Source of the DNA: Cyathus striatus
Taxonomy: Eukaryota > Basidiomycota > Agaricomycetes > Agaricales > Nidulariaceae
NCBI GenBank assembly: GCA_025738555.1
Contig: JAOVFP010000002.1
Coordinates: 7,316,001 to 7,380,000, forward strand
DNA: 64,000 nucleotides
Reading direction: 5' to 3'
Position 1 is the stretch's first letter. Each line of letters opens with the position of its first letter. Position numbers and translations under genes: made by a program. The notes beneath the pieces were generated by a model. That model saw only the letters and a list, made by a program, of their open reading frames with translations. It was not told the DNA's origin and ran no database searches. Positions 44,512 to 55,482 of this stretch are shown piece after piece.

Positions 44512-44944
44512 AGCCCACTCCTATGAAGAAAGTACGACTCTGTAAGAAAACAATGGCTCTTCTGCACATCTCCCCCTCCAATTTAACATTCCTTGTCCAG
44601 CTCACAACGCAAAATAAGTTTGGCGTCGCGTGATTTTGAGTAATGAGAGGGGGATTCGACGGTAGTAGCAGTCTAGAACCAAAGTCTGATTCTTGTATCA
44701 TCCATACGATGTGTTGTTGGAGTCACTGCGTACCTAAAACAGGACTATCGTCCACCTTCATGTGCTTATATGTTCTGTGTGCATAAGGGGTTTCGTTCAT
44801 CATAATCTAAAGCTCTATTGGTTGTTGGATTAAACTTGGATTAAATTTTACGGCCATGAACATTTGAACATTTTTGAATCTGTCTTGTATGCTTTGTCTT
44901 GACTGCTATATCGATTCTGGATGTTATGAAATAACAAATACGCT
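44512..44944. other. intergenic spacer
   Basis: About 430 bp between the Gypsy-2 target site and block S copy 2. No gene or repeat is recognised. Confidence 0.4.
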
Positions 44945-45329
44945 TGATTTTTGGCAAGTAAAGGAGGTGGGTTGAGTAAGTGTAGTTATGTAGGGATGTA
45001 CCCCAGGGTGCGAGTAACAATGCACTGCAGTGATCGAACGTTGGGCGCTGGCGGGCGCTTTCTCTTGATTTCCACGCTCACCGATTGGGTGTTGGGAAAA
45101 ACATGCTTTGTCATCCTTGCATCGGTCATTCGTTCTTGCAAGGCAGTCGCCACCGTGAGAACACTACTTCTAGTGCTTCCTCCATGTCCACTCTCTGGGT
45201 CCAGAATAGGGTTGGGGAACAAACCTCAGGCAGTGTAACAAACAGGTAACTTACCTAAATTTTTTTGGCGAGATGTAACAATTGTAAATTACATAGTAAA
45301 TTACTTAAGCATGTGATTGCTAATGTCAC

Positions 45330-45520
45330 GTGTGACACTCAGTAAAAAGCGAAATCGAACCAAGTCAAACGTTAGTCAAAAATGGGGATGGATTGTCGAA
45401 CACAGTCAAACAGCAGTCGCAAAGGTGTTGTGACTGCTGTTTGACTGTGTTCGACAATCCATCCCCATTTTTGACTAATGTTTGACTTGGTTCGATTTCG
45501 CTTTTTACTGAGTGTCACAC
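45330..45520. repeat. 191-bp near-perfect hairpin inside the hAT element
   Basis: Two arms of about 92 bp (45330-45420 and 45430-45520) are reverse complements with a single mismatch visible (cgttag against caatg context near 45371). The loop is about 9 nt (near 45421-45429). It starts GTGTGACACTCAG. No clear target duplication was found (TCAC is near both sides), so it may be a fold-back MITE or a locally made inverted duplication. RNA crossing it would form a long double-stranded stem. Confidence 0.85.
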
Positions 45521-45528
45521 ATCACAAG

Positions 45529-45927
45529 TTACACCCAAGCACCAAGGCCGTACGATCCATCGTCTTCCTCAATGTCATTGTCTGTCATGGTTTCACCCTT
45601 CTCCGCTAACTCTGCCATCTCGGCCTCCTCTACTTTTGGTGGCTTGTCCAAGAGAAGATCTTCAACCTCCCTGGAGTGCAAGTTCAGCTCATCCTCTTCA
45701 TTATTCATCACGAATACCTCTGCTGGCTGAATCACACTTGTAGCCTCTCCAGACAGCCATGACACTCTCTCTTCACCGTCAAACTCATCTTCTGATTCAT
45801 CTCGCATGTGGGCTTCATCGTGGCATCTGTCTTCATTGTCGATTTCCCTCAAGATGCGCTTGACATCAAAGAACTTTAATATTGGGCGAGGATTTACTTT
45901 TGGGTGGTTCTTGATGTTTAATGTAAG
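45529..45927 (-). pseudogene. hAT transposase remnant, C-terminal tail
   Basis: Minus-strand frame with TLNIKNHPKVNPRPILKFFD then an acidic tail (DEAHMRDESEDEFDGEERV) ending at a stop at 45529. It follows the dimerisation-region exon on the minus strand. A splice-like junction lies at its start near 45927. No catalytic residues are present. Confidence 0.6.
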
Positions 45928-45959
45928 TTGTCTTCATTCTTTACACTTTACTGTGAAGC

Positions 45960-46499
45960 TTACTGTAGAGGAGACAATTAGCTTGAGGCCTAAACAAAGA
46001 AATTGTAAGCGAGTCGGTTGAACATCCGTTCGACCTGGGTGTTCTAAGGCATCGAGAAGGGGGCAAATGTAAAGCTAGATTGGGAGGGAGTAGTTACATG
46101 ATATTTAAAGAAAACTAAAATAAAGAGAGTACTTAATAAGGAATAGTTGAATAAATCGGAAATTAATGGTAGATTATTGGAAGAAAAAGGAAAAGCTTGA
46201 AACATAAAGCATACCGATGAATTGAAGGAAAATTTGTAAAGTAAAACTTGGGGGAGGGAGACATAGGGTGCTGACACGGCCTTTGGTAAAGCAAACTGCG
46301 CATTTTAGTGGGTTTTGGTAGTGCGCGATACCGACGATCTTGAGTAATTGCGGCGTTGAGGCGATGTGGAAGTGTCGGCGTTGAAGGGAGAAAGTGAGAG
46401 GACGCGCGCGCGAACGCGTTGATGCGCGCATCAGCTGATTACGTAATGGAAATTGTAATATGTCGATTTTTGTAGTGCAGGCGAAACGCCTGCTCTACA
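45960..46499 (-). mobile_element. palindrome-headed insertion element, copy 2
   Basis: On the minus strand it begins TGTAGAGCAGGCGTTTCGCC at 46499, exactly as copy 1, and ends with the matching tail TTTCTTTGTTTAGGCCT near 45980. Between them the two copies share a pyrimidine-rich layout but little identity. It separates two pieces of hAT transposase. A clean target duplication was not resolved. The 3' limit is approximate. On the minus strand the insertion starts after AAAG-GTAA and ends near CTACAG, so it could be spliced out as an intron. Confidence 0.65.
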
Positions 46500-46773
46500 T
46501 TACCTTTGTCTCCCTCCTATAGTGAGTACATATTTGAGCCATTGCCATAATGGTGTTCACCTTCATGCGGGATCTCAAGGCTGTATTCAACATTGTTACA
46601 ACGGAGACAGTTTGCTCATCTGCCATGGAGTGGGGTACTATAGACAATAGTTTGATAGCGAACTGTAAATGTACATGTGCCTTTATGTTATCAGGCAAAT
46701 AATTGAATTTATGTCCATTTCCTCGCCAAGAAAGATCCTCAGGTTTAGTGGGTATGTCTGTTGGTTCTTCCAT
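46495..46773 (-). pseudogene. hAT transposase remnant, C-terminal dimerisation region
   Basis: Minus-strand frame with FAIKLLSIVPHSMADEQTVS and MLNTALRSRMKVNTIMAMAQ, which match the hAT C-terminal dimerisation motif pattern (SAPAER-like, then R-L-x-hydrophobic). It is truncated at its N-terminus and interrupted at 46499 by the palindrome-headed element. Confidence 0.7.
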
Positions 46774-47159
46774 TGTTGGATTGTATGTGTCAGGATGCGT
46801 TGAATGCTACAAAGTATCCAGGCTTGATGCATGATGGGTAACAATTTTGTATCAACTGGTTGTCAAATTTTTGTTAATCATGTGACCGAGGTTTGTTACA
46901 TTTTTTACATGCTATTTTTCAGGGGATGTAACAAACTAGTAAGTTACTGTAAATAACTATGTTATTTACATGTCGGTAAGTTACATGCCAGTTTGTTCCC
47001 CAACCCTAGTCCAGAATCCGCGCTCCCGGTCGCTAACGTTCTAACAGTCGTGTATCTTCAGCCTCAGAGACGTTCTCTGGGCTCTGGCTGGGCCGTCGAC
47101 TTTAACTTCAACTGAGTACTGAGTACTGAACGTTGAACCGGCGCATGCATGGAGGAGGG

Positions 47160-47865
47160 GGCACGTACATCCAAGCAAATAACGTATCTGCCCCGCGGCA
47201 GACACCGCAATCCTAATTTTGCTATGCCACTCCCCGAAACCAGGCTCCTGATCTAGTCGCCGTCCGATGCATCCACATTCTCAATGATGTCAAAGTTGCT
47301 CATGTGGAGAACTGGTCTGACATCAAAGCACCTAGCTCATAGATGGAAACTATCAACGTAGGACGGAGGGTGGGAGATGGGATAGATCAGGCAAGTCGGT
47401 TACACTGAACTCTCTGTCGGTTGGCTCCCCCGTTCAAGTGCTTCAACAGGTTTCTCATATGCTCCGGCCTCTCTGATACGCATGCAATCAGCTGCTACTC
47501 TGAGGTTCGACAACGTATGGTCAGGAGGTCTTCGCGAAGCATTATTATAAGTCAGTATCGATAGGCATACTTATCCTCTCCCTTTAGGCTCTCATCCTAT
47601 CGCCCTTTCTATCCTGTGTCGACCGCCCCCTACTCGACCACATTTTCTACGACCTTTTCATTCGAGAAGCCGAACTCGCATAACATAGAGGATAACTTCA
47701 CCACGACTCTCGTCTCCAAAGGGGCATTATCGCTGGGGTGTTAGCGCACATTTACAGGTAGTGAAATGATTCCTAGATCAAGCCGATCGCGAATACAGAC
47801 TGTCTGATCCAATATGCACACAGTTTTGGGTCGTCATTCCGTTCGGAATCGGGACTTTTGATTCC
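47160..47865. repeat. duplicated noncoding block R, copy D
   Basis: Matches copies A and C (catccaagcaaataacgtat to aatcgggacttttgat), shortened at both ends. After about 47865 similarity is lost. It lies 3' of membrane gene copy D, at a greater distance than in copies A and B. Confidence 0.8.
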
Positions 47866-48833
47866 TCAAGGTCTGTCTTCCCCTTCTGTCCTCGTCTTTT
47901 TCAATACGCCGACCTCATGCAGTTTGACATATGGGAAACTTCGTGTGACCTGGATATGAGCTTGACTGTAGGACGGATTTCATCTCCCAAGGGTACTGAG
48001 GCTGATATGCGATAGCAACTTGCCCGGTATCCACGACTTTATGCTTCGTACTTGCCTTTACGTTCTGGTGCCTCCTGTAAGATTACGCTCACAGCCTTCT
48101 GAGTTTTGATTATGCACTGCCGTGTCCAGCATGCGATGGTTTAACTCCTCGTGGATGAACTTACATATGGATTTTAATTCAAATTTCACAACCTCATGTA
48201 TTCAAACTTTCCTCCGAACATTAATGTTCGAAAGGCCTCTTCGTGTCGCTCCTTTCCGCCCTATTTCACTACTGCTCAAATTGGATGCTTTCTTCCCAAT
48301 TTCAACGCAAACGCACTTGGGTACTGAATTTTATGAGCAGCGGAAGGCATACTTGATAGCAGAATTTTCCTGGCCACCATTTCTTTAGTCTTGATTCTAT
48401 TTGTCTAAGCGGGTAATGAACGGCAATTACCTATGAGGCGGCCTCGCGCAAAGTCACGAGTATCCTTATCTACCTCCTTATTGATAGGTCGATCGAAGTC
48501 TCCACATTCGTATATCAGTCTACCCTTCCATATTTCACTTACTCCGTCTGATACTTAAAATGGATCAGGTAATCGTGCCTCAGGCATATTTCTTAAACTC
48601 GAATCACAAATTTCTTTTTTCAGCGGCTTTTGTGAATAATTGCATTTCAAGTTGACACGTATAACACAAGGTTCTATCCGTTCACTCGTATACTCATAAT
48701 TTCCAAATGGTAAATCCTGATTTGGACAAGCGTCCATGGACAGGCAGGCGAGATTAAATAGTGAGTTATAGAAAGAAGGAATACACCGTATGATTATGTG
48801 TACATTCATGTACACTACGAGAAAAGAATAGAT
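47866..48833. other. intergenic region between block R copy D and gene D
   Basis: About 970 bp. A plus-strand frame at 48122-48388 (88 codons) has no family resemblance and is probably chance. No RNA or repeat is seen. Confidence 0.4.
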
Positions 48834-50588
48834 CTATATGTGAGGGAAGATACTCGTCCACTCCACAGCCAAGAATGCAGAGCAAGGAAGAGCTCTAAAT
48901 GATAAAAAGGCTTCCACAACTAGATAAAGTCGTGCCACCAAATAGAAAAGAAGTCCGAGAAAAGCAACAGCATGCACAACATATGTAACAATGTACACAC
49001 GCTCATCATGCCTCCGAGCCTTTTCTTCGCGCATCGAGGCCAATGTCATGATGGCTATAACAAATAATGGTACCGCTGTAGTTATTATCGATGAAACCCG
49101 CCATGCTGTTTTCTCCACTGTAGATGGGAAGAGTGACCACCACGCAACACAGTGTACCAGTCCAAGCACAATTGGCGGTACTGCAAGTACGAGCATAGGA
49201 ATTAAAGCCCTGATTTTTGACTCTTTTATTTCATCATTATTTTTATCTTCATCGTCATGGGTAAAATCCGCAGCGAAGTATATGCTAACACTCGCTCTCT
49301 CTGTTTTCTCCTTGTAATCACCGACCACCTCTTTTATCGGATCAAAAATCATCCACTTAAACACTATCCAGCAGTGACCAATTAGTAAGAAATTGTCTTT
49401 ATGAAATGCTTTGGCCGCTCTATATTTGACGGTATTGATTATCGACAGTATAGCAGAGGATGGTGCCTGTATTTCTGTATCACTTTGCTTTTTAGTTGCT
49501 AGAGTATCGCTGTCGATGTCCGTCTGAGGTACTTCCACCCATTCGGAACATTCGCTTCTGCGGGGAGTCTGCAAAAGTTCGACTCCTGTATGTTCGTTGT
49601 CATCGCCATTATTGAGAGATCCAACAGCTGCTGCTTCAGGTTCAGCAGAATTATCGATATTGTCCAGTAAGTGATCTTTTTCACAGGCGTTGGTGTGCTC
49701 GTCAGCTAACACCTGTGAGATATTCTCTTTGTGTTCCTTCATGTTTACAGTCTTATCCAAAAAGAACGGTTGCCGAATGTCGAAAGGTTTATGCCACCAG
49801 AGGATAGACAGCATAAACGTGCACGATACAATGGAAAGTGTGGTTACCTCCAGCTGCGCCAAAGCCATCCCTTTTATACGCCTTGCAATGCACTGTACAA
49901 CAAACCACAATATCTGACCAACGAGAACAATCTTCGACAGGCTGTCCGCTTTGCTTTTATCTGCAATATCCTCTGCCGAAATGTTGGGGAAAGTGATGTC
50001 GCCTTTCTTAAGGAGATCATGAAACTGATTGGGATATAATACAGTCGTTTTTTGCCCGTCTCTGAATTGAAATCCTCCCATCTGAAGAAAGTGGGCATGC
50101 TTTATAGTCCAGTTACGATCTAAGTAGCAAATGTACGTAAGTAAAGTAGCTCGTTAGTACTAAATTTAAAGGGAGGACGCACCCGATAGTTTGTATCTTT
50201 TCAAAATATGACTTGCGCCATAATATTGGCGAATTGCCCAAAGCAATACAAGTTCTGGAGCTACTAAAGCCCAATACATTGTTTTAAGCCTCCTCCATAG
50301 AATCTTCGAGCTCTTCTCACGTGGTGCGGGAGCATTCATATGTATAGATAACCACGTGCACAGAAAGACTGTTGACACGCAGCCCCATACGATGTCCGTC
50401 ATGGAGCGTTGGGTGCCGGAGCTACAATTCGATGTGAAACCACAGTAGGCAGGAGCATCAACGGAGAAACGTGGTAAAGGTTGAAAAGATGTAGAATTTG
50501 CGATTGTATTTAGAATGGGGGAAGCGTCGACCGGCGGTGGCAATGTTATATTGCGGAAGAGGAAGTAAAATAGAATATATATGAGCAT
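48834..50588 (-). CDS. multi-pass membrane protein, family copy D (intact)
   Basis: Two exons, 50588-50183 and 50119-48834, 1692 nt, 563 residues, with a GT-AG intron of 63 nt in the same position as copy B. It keeps the family marks: MLIYILFYFLFRN start, RSMTDIVWGC, WTIKHAHFLQMGGF at the exon 2 start, IADKSKADSLSKI, LAQLEVTTLSI, and the end AVEWTSIFPHI. The acidic middle loop is shorter and differs much from copy B, while the helices are well kept, suggesting constraint on the membrane part. In the Cys-rich segment CSSG replaces the CSCN of copy B. The function is unknown. Confidence 0.85.
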
Positions 50589-52479
50589 TAAGGCTTTGGA
50601 ACAAGTTTGTCGATTTATGTCTACGTTATCGTGGACGATGCAGGTATCCAGCAGGGTGACGTTTGTAGGGTGGTAGCTATGGTATACTAAAAGATTTTGC
50701 ACGCTATTTAAGCTGAGATATGCATGTAATGCTGTTCCGCTGATTTAACTATTATCTGTCTGATGACCCAAAAAGGTTTCTACGTGTGGTCTCGATCAAA
50801 TCATCCTAGGGGCTGTTTATCAGTTGTTGTTAATCTATTGATCATGTCGACTGTTATAAGATGGGAGCCTGAAGTATGATTGAAAAAAATGATACTTATC
50901 TATGGCCAGTTTGATATGAACAAACATAAACAGTTCATGTATATTGAAATGTAATGCCATTCTATCACCGGAGCTCTCGTTAGTGGCGACTATGAATAAA
51001 TAGGTAACCCTTAGTAGACATAAACCACTGGAATGGCCTAACCACTGCAGACGTGCTATCCAAGAACAAATTAAGTAATCTGGTCCTCATACAAGTGCAG
51101 CTTACTTGTGGATCATCATCTCGGACTCTTAAATTAGCTTCGCATCTAACTTTCATTATTCCGTTGGTTTTGATGTAGTTATTCCTGGTGAATTAGATGT
51201 GATGAACACGTAGTGACGTAACTATGTTCGATATAAATGGGACAAAGAACTTGTTATAAAATGTATTTCGCACTGGCAGGGATGTGCATAGTTACATTCA
51301 TCCTCTGTTTATGGATTTGAAAGTTGCTTCGTGAGGGTCGAGTACGAATATTTGAGTAAGACTGAAGCCCACTGGAAGCGATAGAAAAAGCAAAGAAGTA
51401 CGACAAAGTGATACCCATCCTTAGATAACATTTCACACACAGACTGTTGATACGACTCTCACGTCGATGTATAAGAATCTTCTATCAGAAGGCTCAGCGG
51501 AGGCAGGGGGACAGGGAAAGTTAGCCTAGGAAAGAATTTACCACAAGTAAATCGGTAACATAAAACACGTGAGTATAGCACATCCTGTAAACTAAATTTC
51601 GGGTGATTTTCAACCTCAACAAAAGGGCTGTTGTCGTCAATAACTGAAAAAGAGAAAAGAAGAACAGGAAAGGGGAAATGAAGAGACAAATTTGAACGTA
51701 AGAAATGTCTAACGTCCAGACAACCCACTCATCTAGTACTCACTTATCCCACTGAGATACACTTCGTATCATAGGTTAGTCATGAACATATTGAGAAGAG
51801 ACCTATCGTATCGATAAGAGGGCGGTGTTTGATGAAAGTGTCTGTCATGTTGTAACTCTGGTTAATTGATCAGCGCTCAAAATGAGCGCTCTCCTACAGC
51901 CGTGGCCCGAGTCCCGACGGCAACTACGCAAGCGGGAGCGTGGAAAGAATTGTTCGAACGTGACGCACGCGCGTAACGGCGTCCAACGCAATCTCCTCAA
52001 CTTACGCTCTCTTCTACCATGGACCCTCATAGCCCCAGCTCTGAGTCTGTATCTCATATAAAGGTCACAGTAGCTTGCTGTAAAATCTGCTCTATATCTG
52101 TCAGCTGCTAGTATGCAATCAAAGACAGACCCAAGACTCCACCCCACTGGTAGTGCACCCGAGTAGATTTACGTATGCCGTCCCAAGTCTGAAGCTCAGC
52201 AAGTTTCGCCCACTTCGTGTGAGCACAATCCTCTTCTCTCATGATGAGATCAACTTCAAGTATAATCTTTGTGGGATACCGCTGGTTGCACAAGAGGGAG
52301 GGTGTTTACTGTCGTAGGCGTATGACATAAAATTGAGAGATGTCTTTGGTTACAAGGTGGGTGCTTCAAGTCATTCTTCACAGGAGGTCGACTACGTACT
52401 TACCTCCTGAATGGAGTCAAGCTTATACTGGTCAACCGTCCAGGGCGTTCCCTCACGGACATCAACTTCGAGTTTGGAA
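50589..52479. other. intergenic region, no gene recognised
   Basis: About 1.9 kb. A GC-richer patch at 51880-52070 has short open frames on both strands (plus 51881 onward, minus 51845-52147) with no family resemblance. Otherwise AT-rich, without RNA genes or repeats that I can identify. Confidence 0.4.
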
Positions 52480-52995
52480 GATCTTCCCGAGGTGCTATTA
52501 TCCCTCAATACCAATAGGCATACTTATCCTCTGGCCTCAGGCCCTTATTTAACTTTCGTGACTAGATTATCACTATTCTCTTCCGTGTCGACCTCTCCTT
52601 CCATGACTTCGATTCCATGATCTGTTTCATTGAAGATACCGAACTCACTCAGCATACTATGCTTCTCGTTTCCAAAAGAGTACCGTCATTGGGGTATTAG
52701 CGCATATTTGGAGGTATCGAATGACCTCTATATGGTACAGCGATAAGGGCCACAGTATGAACAGATCTATTCTTCATCACCGTTGCGTTCCGATTCGGAA
52801 CTTATGCTTCATTTTGCGCTTTTCGTTCTCCACCTCATTCATACACGTTCGAATGTCCCGGTTGCGTAGCGAGCAATCGGATGCACTCGTAGAGGATTAT
52901 TGTCGATATCAGCGCTCAACCTCAAGCAAATCGTCCCTCTTGGCTTAAATGGTGTGCACCTTCGTCGCTTTTATTTTATCTCTATCCGTCGTACC
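52480..52995. repeat. duplicated noncoding block R, copy E (diverged)
   Basis: Shares ataggcatacttatcctct, gtgtcgacc, atgatctgtttcatt and the following segments with copy A in the same order but with many substitutions. It is followed by a membrane-gene scrap at 53035-53095, as expected from the module order. Confidence 0.7.
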
Positions 52996-53034
52996 TAACA
53001 TACTCAGTTGTTGTAGCCTTGTAAATGCTCTGCC

Positions 53035-53095
53035 ATAATTTTATTTTCCGGTGTAGATGGAAAGTCTGAGTTCCACCCAATGTAATGGACTCAAA
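53035..53095 (-). pseudogene. scrap of the membrane-protein family
   Basis: About 60 bp matching 29085-29150 of copy B (ggtgtagatggaaagtctgagttccac...aatgtaatggact). It encodes part of the late helix region on the minus strand. The gene beyond is lost. Confidence 0.65.
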
Positions 53096-53212
53096 ATTTC
53101 GGTGGGGATTCAGTAGTGTACATCTCCATTCACTGCGCAATTGTTATTAACTGGACTGCCTTGGACTACCCTTTCGGTCTGTACCTCTGGGCTCTCTCTG
53201 CAACCACATTCG

Positions 53213-55476
53213 TATGGAAAGTCTAACGACCACGCTCAAACGCATCAATTATAATTAGACTCCGGTGCCCGGCACTTCGGCTTCTCGGTTAGATATTACA
53301 ATTTTTATTTCAGATTTTCAGTTTCGCTTAGTGTGCTCAGGATCACTTATGCGTGACCTGACTCGACTGAAGCGTGGTCGTCCGGTACGTCGGTAACTAT
53401 TAATTATGATTAATTAACATAATATACTTATATGAGATATGTTCTTTGCCCATGTTGAGCTACATATAATTTCTGTAGACTGTTAGTAAAGTTTAGTAAG
53501 ATGTACATGCTAAACGTTTTAATAGGTTGTCGATATTTGTAGGAACATCTTAGCCTTCAGGGATTACTAATAAATTTTGCAGCTATGGAGATACCCGGGT
53601 TTGACCTATAAAGTCCTACATAACAGCGGCGGAACAAGGGAAAAGCTTGGGAAGAGCATATGCGCAGTGAGAATGCCTGGGGATCGAACTCGGAACCTGC
53701 TGAGTTGTAAGCGAGCTATTTATATCCTGCCGTATTTTTAGTTGCGATGTATTGATAGATTTCTGAATACGAGGTGGCGTAGATGGGACATATTCTTATA
53801 TGGAGTTCTTAAGTATTGAAGGTAAAATATTATATAGCTAGCTAGTAACCGAGGAAGGAAGTTATATAATATATTACGTGATGTCGTGATTGTACCAGGG
53901 TGTGCGTGTCTGCAAGTCAAGAGTAGTAGAAAGTAAGACTGGACAACACGTTTTGGGGATGAAGTAAACATATTTGATTGAACATATGAATGAGTGGTAG
54001 TCATAGAAATATTCAACATCAAATAAAGGATAAGGCCAGCAAGCGGCAAAGCTCACTACCTCTTTATTCACTAAGTATGTAGATTCTACCGAGACTCCTG
54101 TATTGAAGATTAAAGAATATACCTGTTAATAATATTGAAAAGCATACGTTACATGGGAGTATAGAACTTTCACAGAGAATCTGAATTAAAAAATAATGAT
54201 AATTCGAAGGTTTTGATCGCTAGCAGATATGAAACAACAAAAAGATTGTACATATACCGATAGTTGGATGTAGACAGCGTCCCTTACCGCACTAACCAAC
54301 ACCAACACCAATGTTACCCATACCAAATCGCATTCCCAACCTCCTAATCTCATAAGCCAACTTACTCACCCACATAACACAGTCAAAGTTAATCAACTTC
54401 CTCCTCTCACTGTTCTCCCCCTGCACTTGAAAGAGAGCTCCACCTTTAAAAAAACCGGAGATATAGCTAACCGCACAGCGTCGACAGCAGAGCAACCTCC
54501 CTGGAGTTCTTTTGGCTGGTGTGAGCATGAGATTGACGGGTGGTCTCATAGTGAGTGAGCTGCACAGGGTGTTAGTGCATGAACAAACATGGAAAAGGGG
54601 AGTAGAACAGAACAAAACGACGAGATGAAAATGGATGAATCGGATGCGAAGGGAAGAATTGTAAACGGAAGAGAAATGTAACAAGTTAAGATACGATACA
54701 CTTACACATTTAGTTCTTGACACATCCATACCTACTATGTTTATCTTCCGCTCCGAAACACTCATCTCATTCAGAGTTGTACGCTGATAGGCAAGCTCAC
54801 AACGATTCCTCTATGTATACTCTGCACTCACTCAAGTCAGTCATTCACCCTAGCTAGGTCACCTGAATTTACGATATTCCTGTACGACCCACAGTTTGCT
54901 GAGTCCGTTCCATATTAAAGTAAGTATTTAGCTGCGGCATGAATATTTAGTAGTACTCATAAGACTCATGTGCGAACATCTGTAATTCAACGAAGACATG
55001 TCGATACTGCATGATCGAACACTGTTCTGATGACATGAGGACAATATGTCGGATAAGCAGGACATGGAGGATTGTGTTTTTCCCGATTTGTTCCACTGTT
55101 CCGCCGCTGTTACGTAGGACTTTTATAAGTCAAAATATTCCAACATACATCGACAACCTATTAGAACGTCGTGATTAGCATGTACACCTTACTAAACTTT
55201 ACTAACAGTCTACAGAAATTATATGTAGCTCGACATGGGCAAAGAACATATCTCATATAGGTATATTATGTTAATTAATTCATAGTTAATAGTTACCGAC
55301 GTACCGGACGACCACGCTTCAGTCGAGTCAGGTCTCGCATAAGTGATCCTGAGCACACTAAGCGAAACTGAAAATCTGAAATAAAAATTGTAACATCTAA
55401 CCGAGAAGCCGAAGTGCCGGGCACCGGAGTCTAATTATAATTGATGCGTTTGAGCGTGGTCGTTAGACTTTCCATA
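53213..55476. mobile_element. 2.3 kb element with long terminal inverted repeats
   Basis: The ends are inverted copies about 330 bp long (53213-53536 and 55145-55476), starting TATGGAAAGTCTAACGACCA. A possible 6-bp duplication CATTCG flanks both (53207-53212, 55477-55482). A shorter inverted match further in (aacagcggcggaaca near 53622 and its complement near 55100) extends the symmetry. No transposase is recognised; one minus-strand frame is noted separately. Superfamily not assigned. Confidence 0.8.
54292..54765 (-). CDS. hypothetical ORF within the long-TIR element
   Basis: An open minus-strand frame of 157 codons from ATG 54765. It may contain an intron, since a gtaagt lies after MSVSERKINIVGMDVSRTK. 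The later part has LCCRRCAVSYISGF and SERRKLINFDCVMWVSKLAY and ends in a Gly-rich tail. No domain recognised. Given AT-rich surroundings it may be a chance frame. Confidence 0.3.
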   Translation of the reverse strand: MSVSERKINIVGMDVSRTKCVSVSYLNLLHFSSVYNSSLRIRFIHFHLVVLFCSTPLFHVCSCTNTLCSSLTMRPPVNLMLTPAKRTPGRLLCCRRCAVSYISGFFKGGALFQVQGENSERRKLINFDCVMWVSKLAYEIRRLGMRFGMGNIGVGVG

Positions 55477-55482
55477 CATTCG

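Larger units (their letters stand above)
45207..47008. mobile_element. hAT-superfamily DNA transposon, internally decayed
   Basis: 1802 bp with perfect 18-bp inverted ends TAGGGTTGGGGAACAAAC and an 8-bp target duplication GTCCAGAA (45199-45206, 47009-47016), both as expected of hAT. The uninterrupted site in block S copy 1 confirms the insertion. Inside are two minus-strand pieces of transposase C-terminal sequence, a nested palindrome-headed element and a long hairpin. It lacks a full transposase, so it is non-autonomous. Confidence 0.92.
44945..47165. repeat. duplicated block S, copy 2, split by a hAT element
   Basis: 44945-45206 and 47009-47165 match 30900-31262 in order, with the hAT element (45207-47008) inserted at the point equal to ctggatccaggatcc in copy 1. 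It continues into block R copy D. Confidence 0.85.

Noticed and set aside
45000..45240. 95-codon plus-strand and 78-codon minus-strand ORFs in block S
   Set aside because: The frames do not stay open in copy 1 at 30900-31262 in a way that suggests coding; treated as noncoding duplication.
51845..52147. 100-codon minus-strand ORF in a GC-richer patch
   Set aside because: Arg-rich with no domain, and the opposite strand is also open over much of it; GC-rich sequence alone could explain it.
53660..53715. tRNA-like sequence on the minus strand (gagttcgatcc with a cttacaa loop-like segment)
   Set aside because: Resembles the 3' half of a tRNA, but no matching 5' half (A box) is found and the T-stem does not pair well. 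At best a SINE or tRNA-derived remnant in the long-TIR element.
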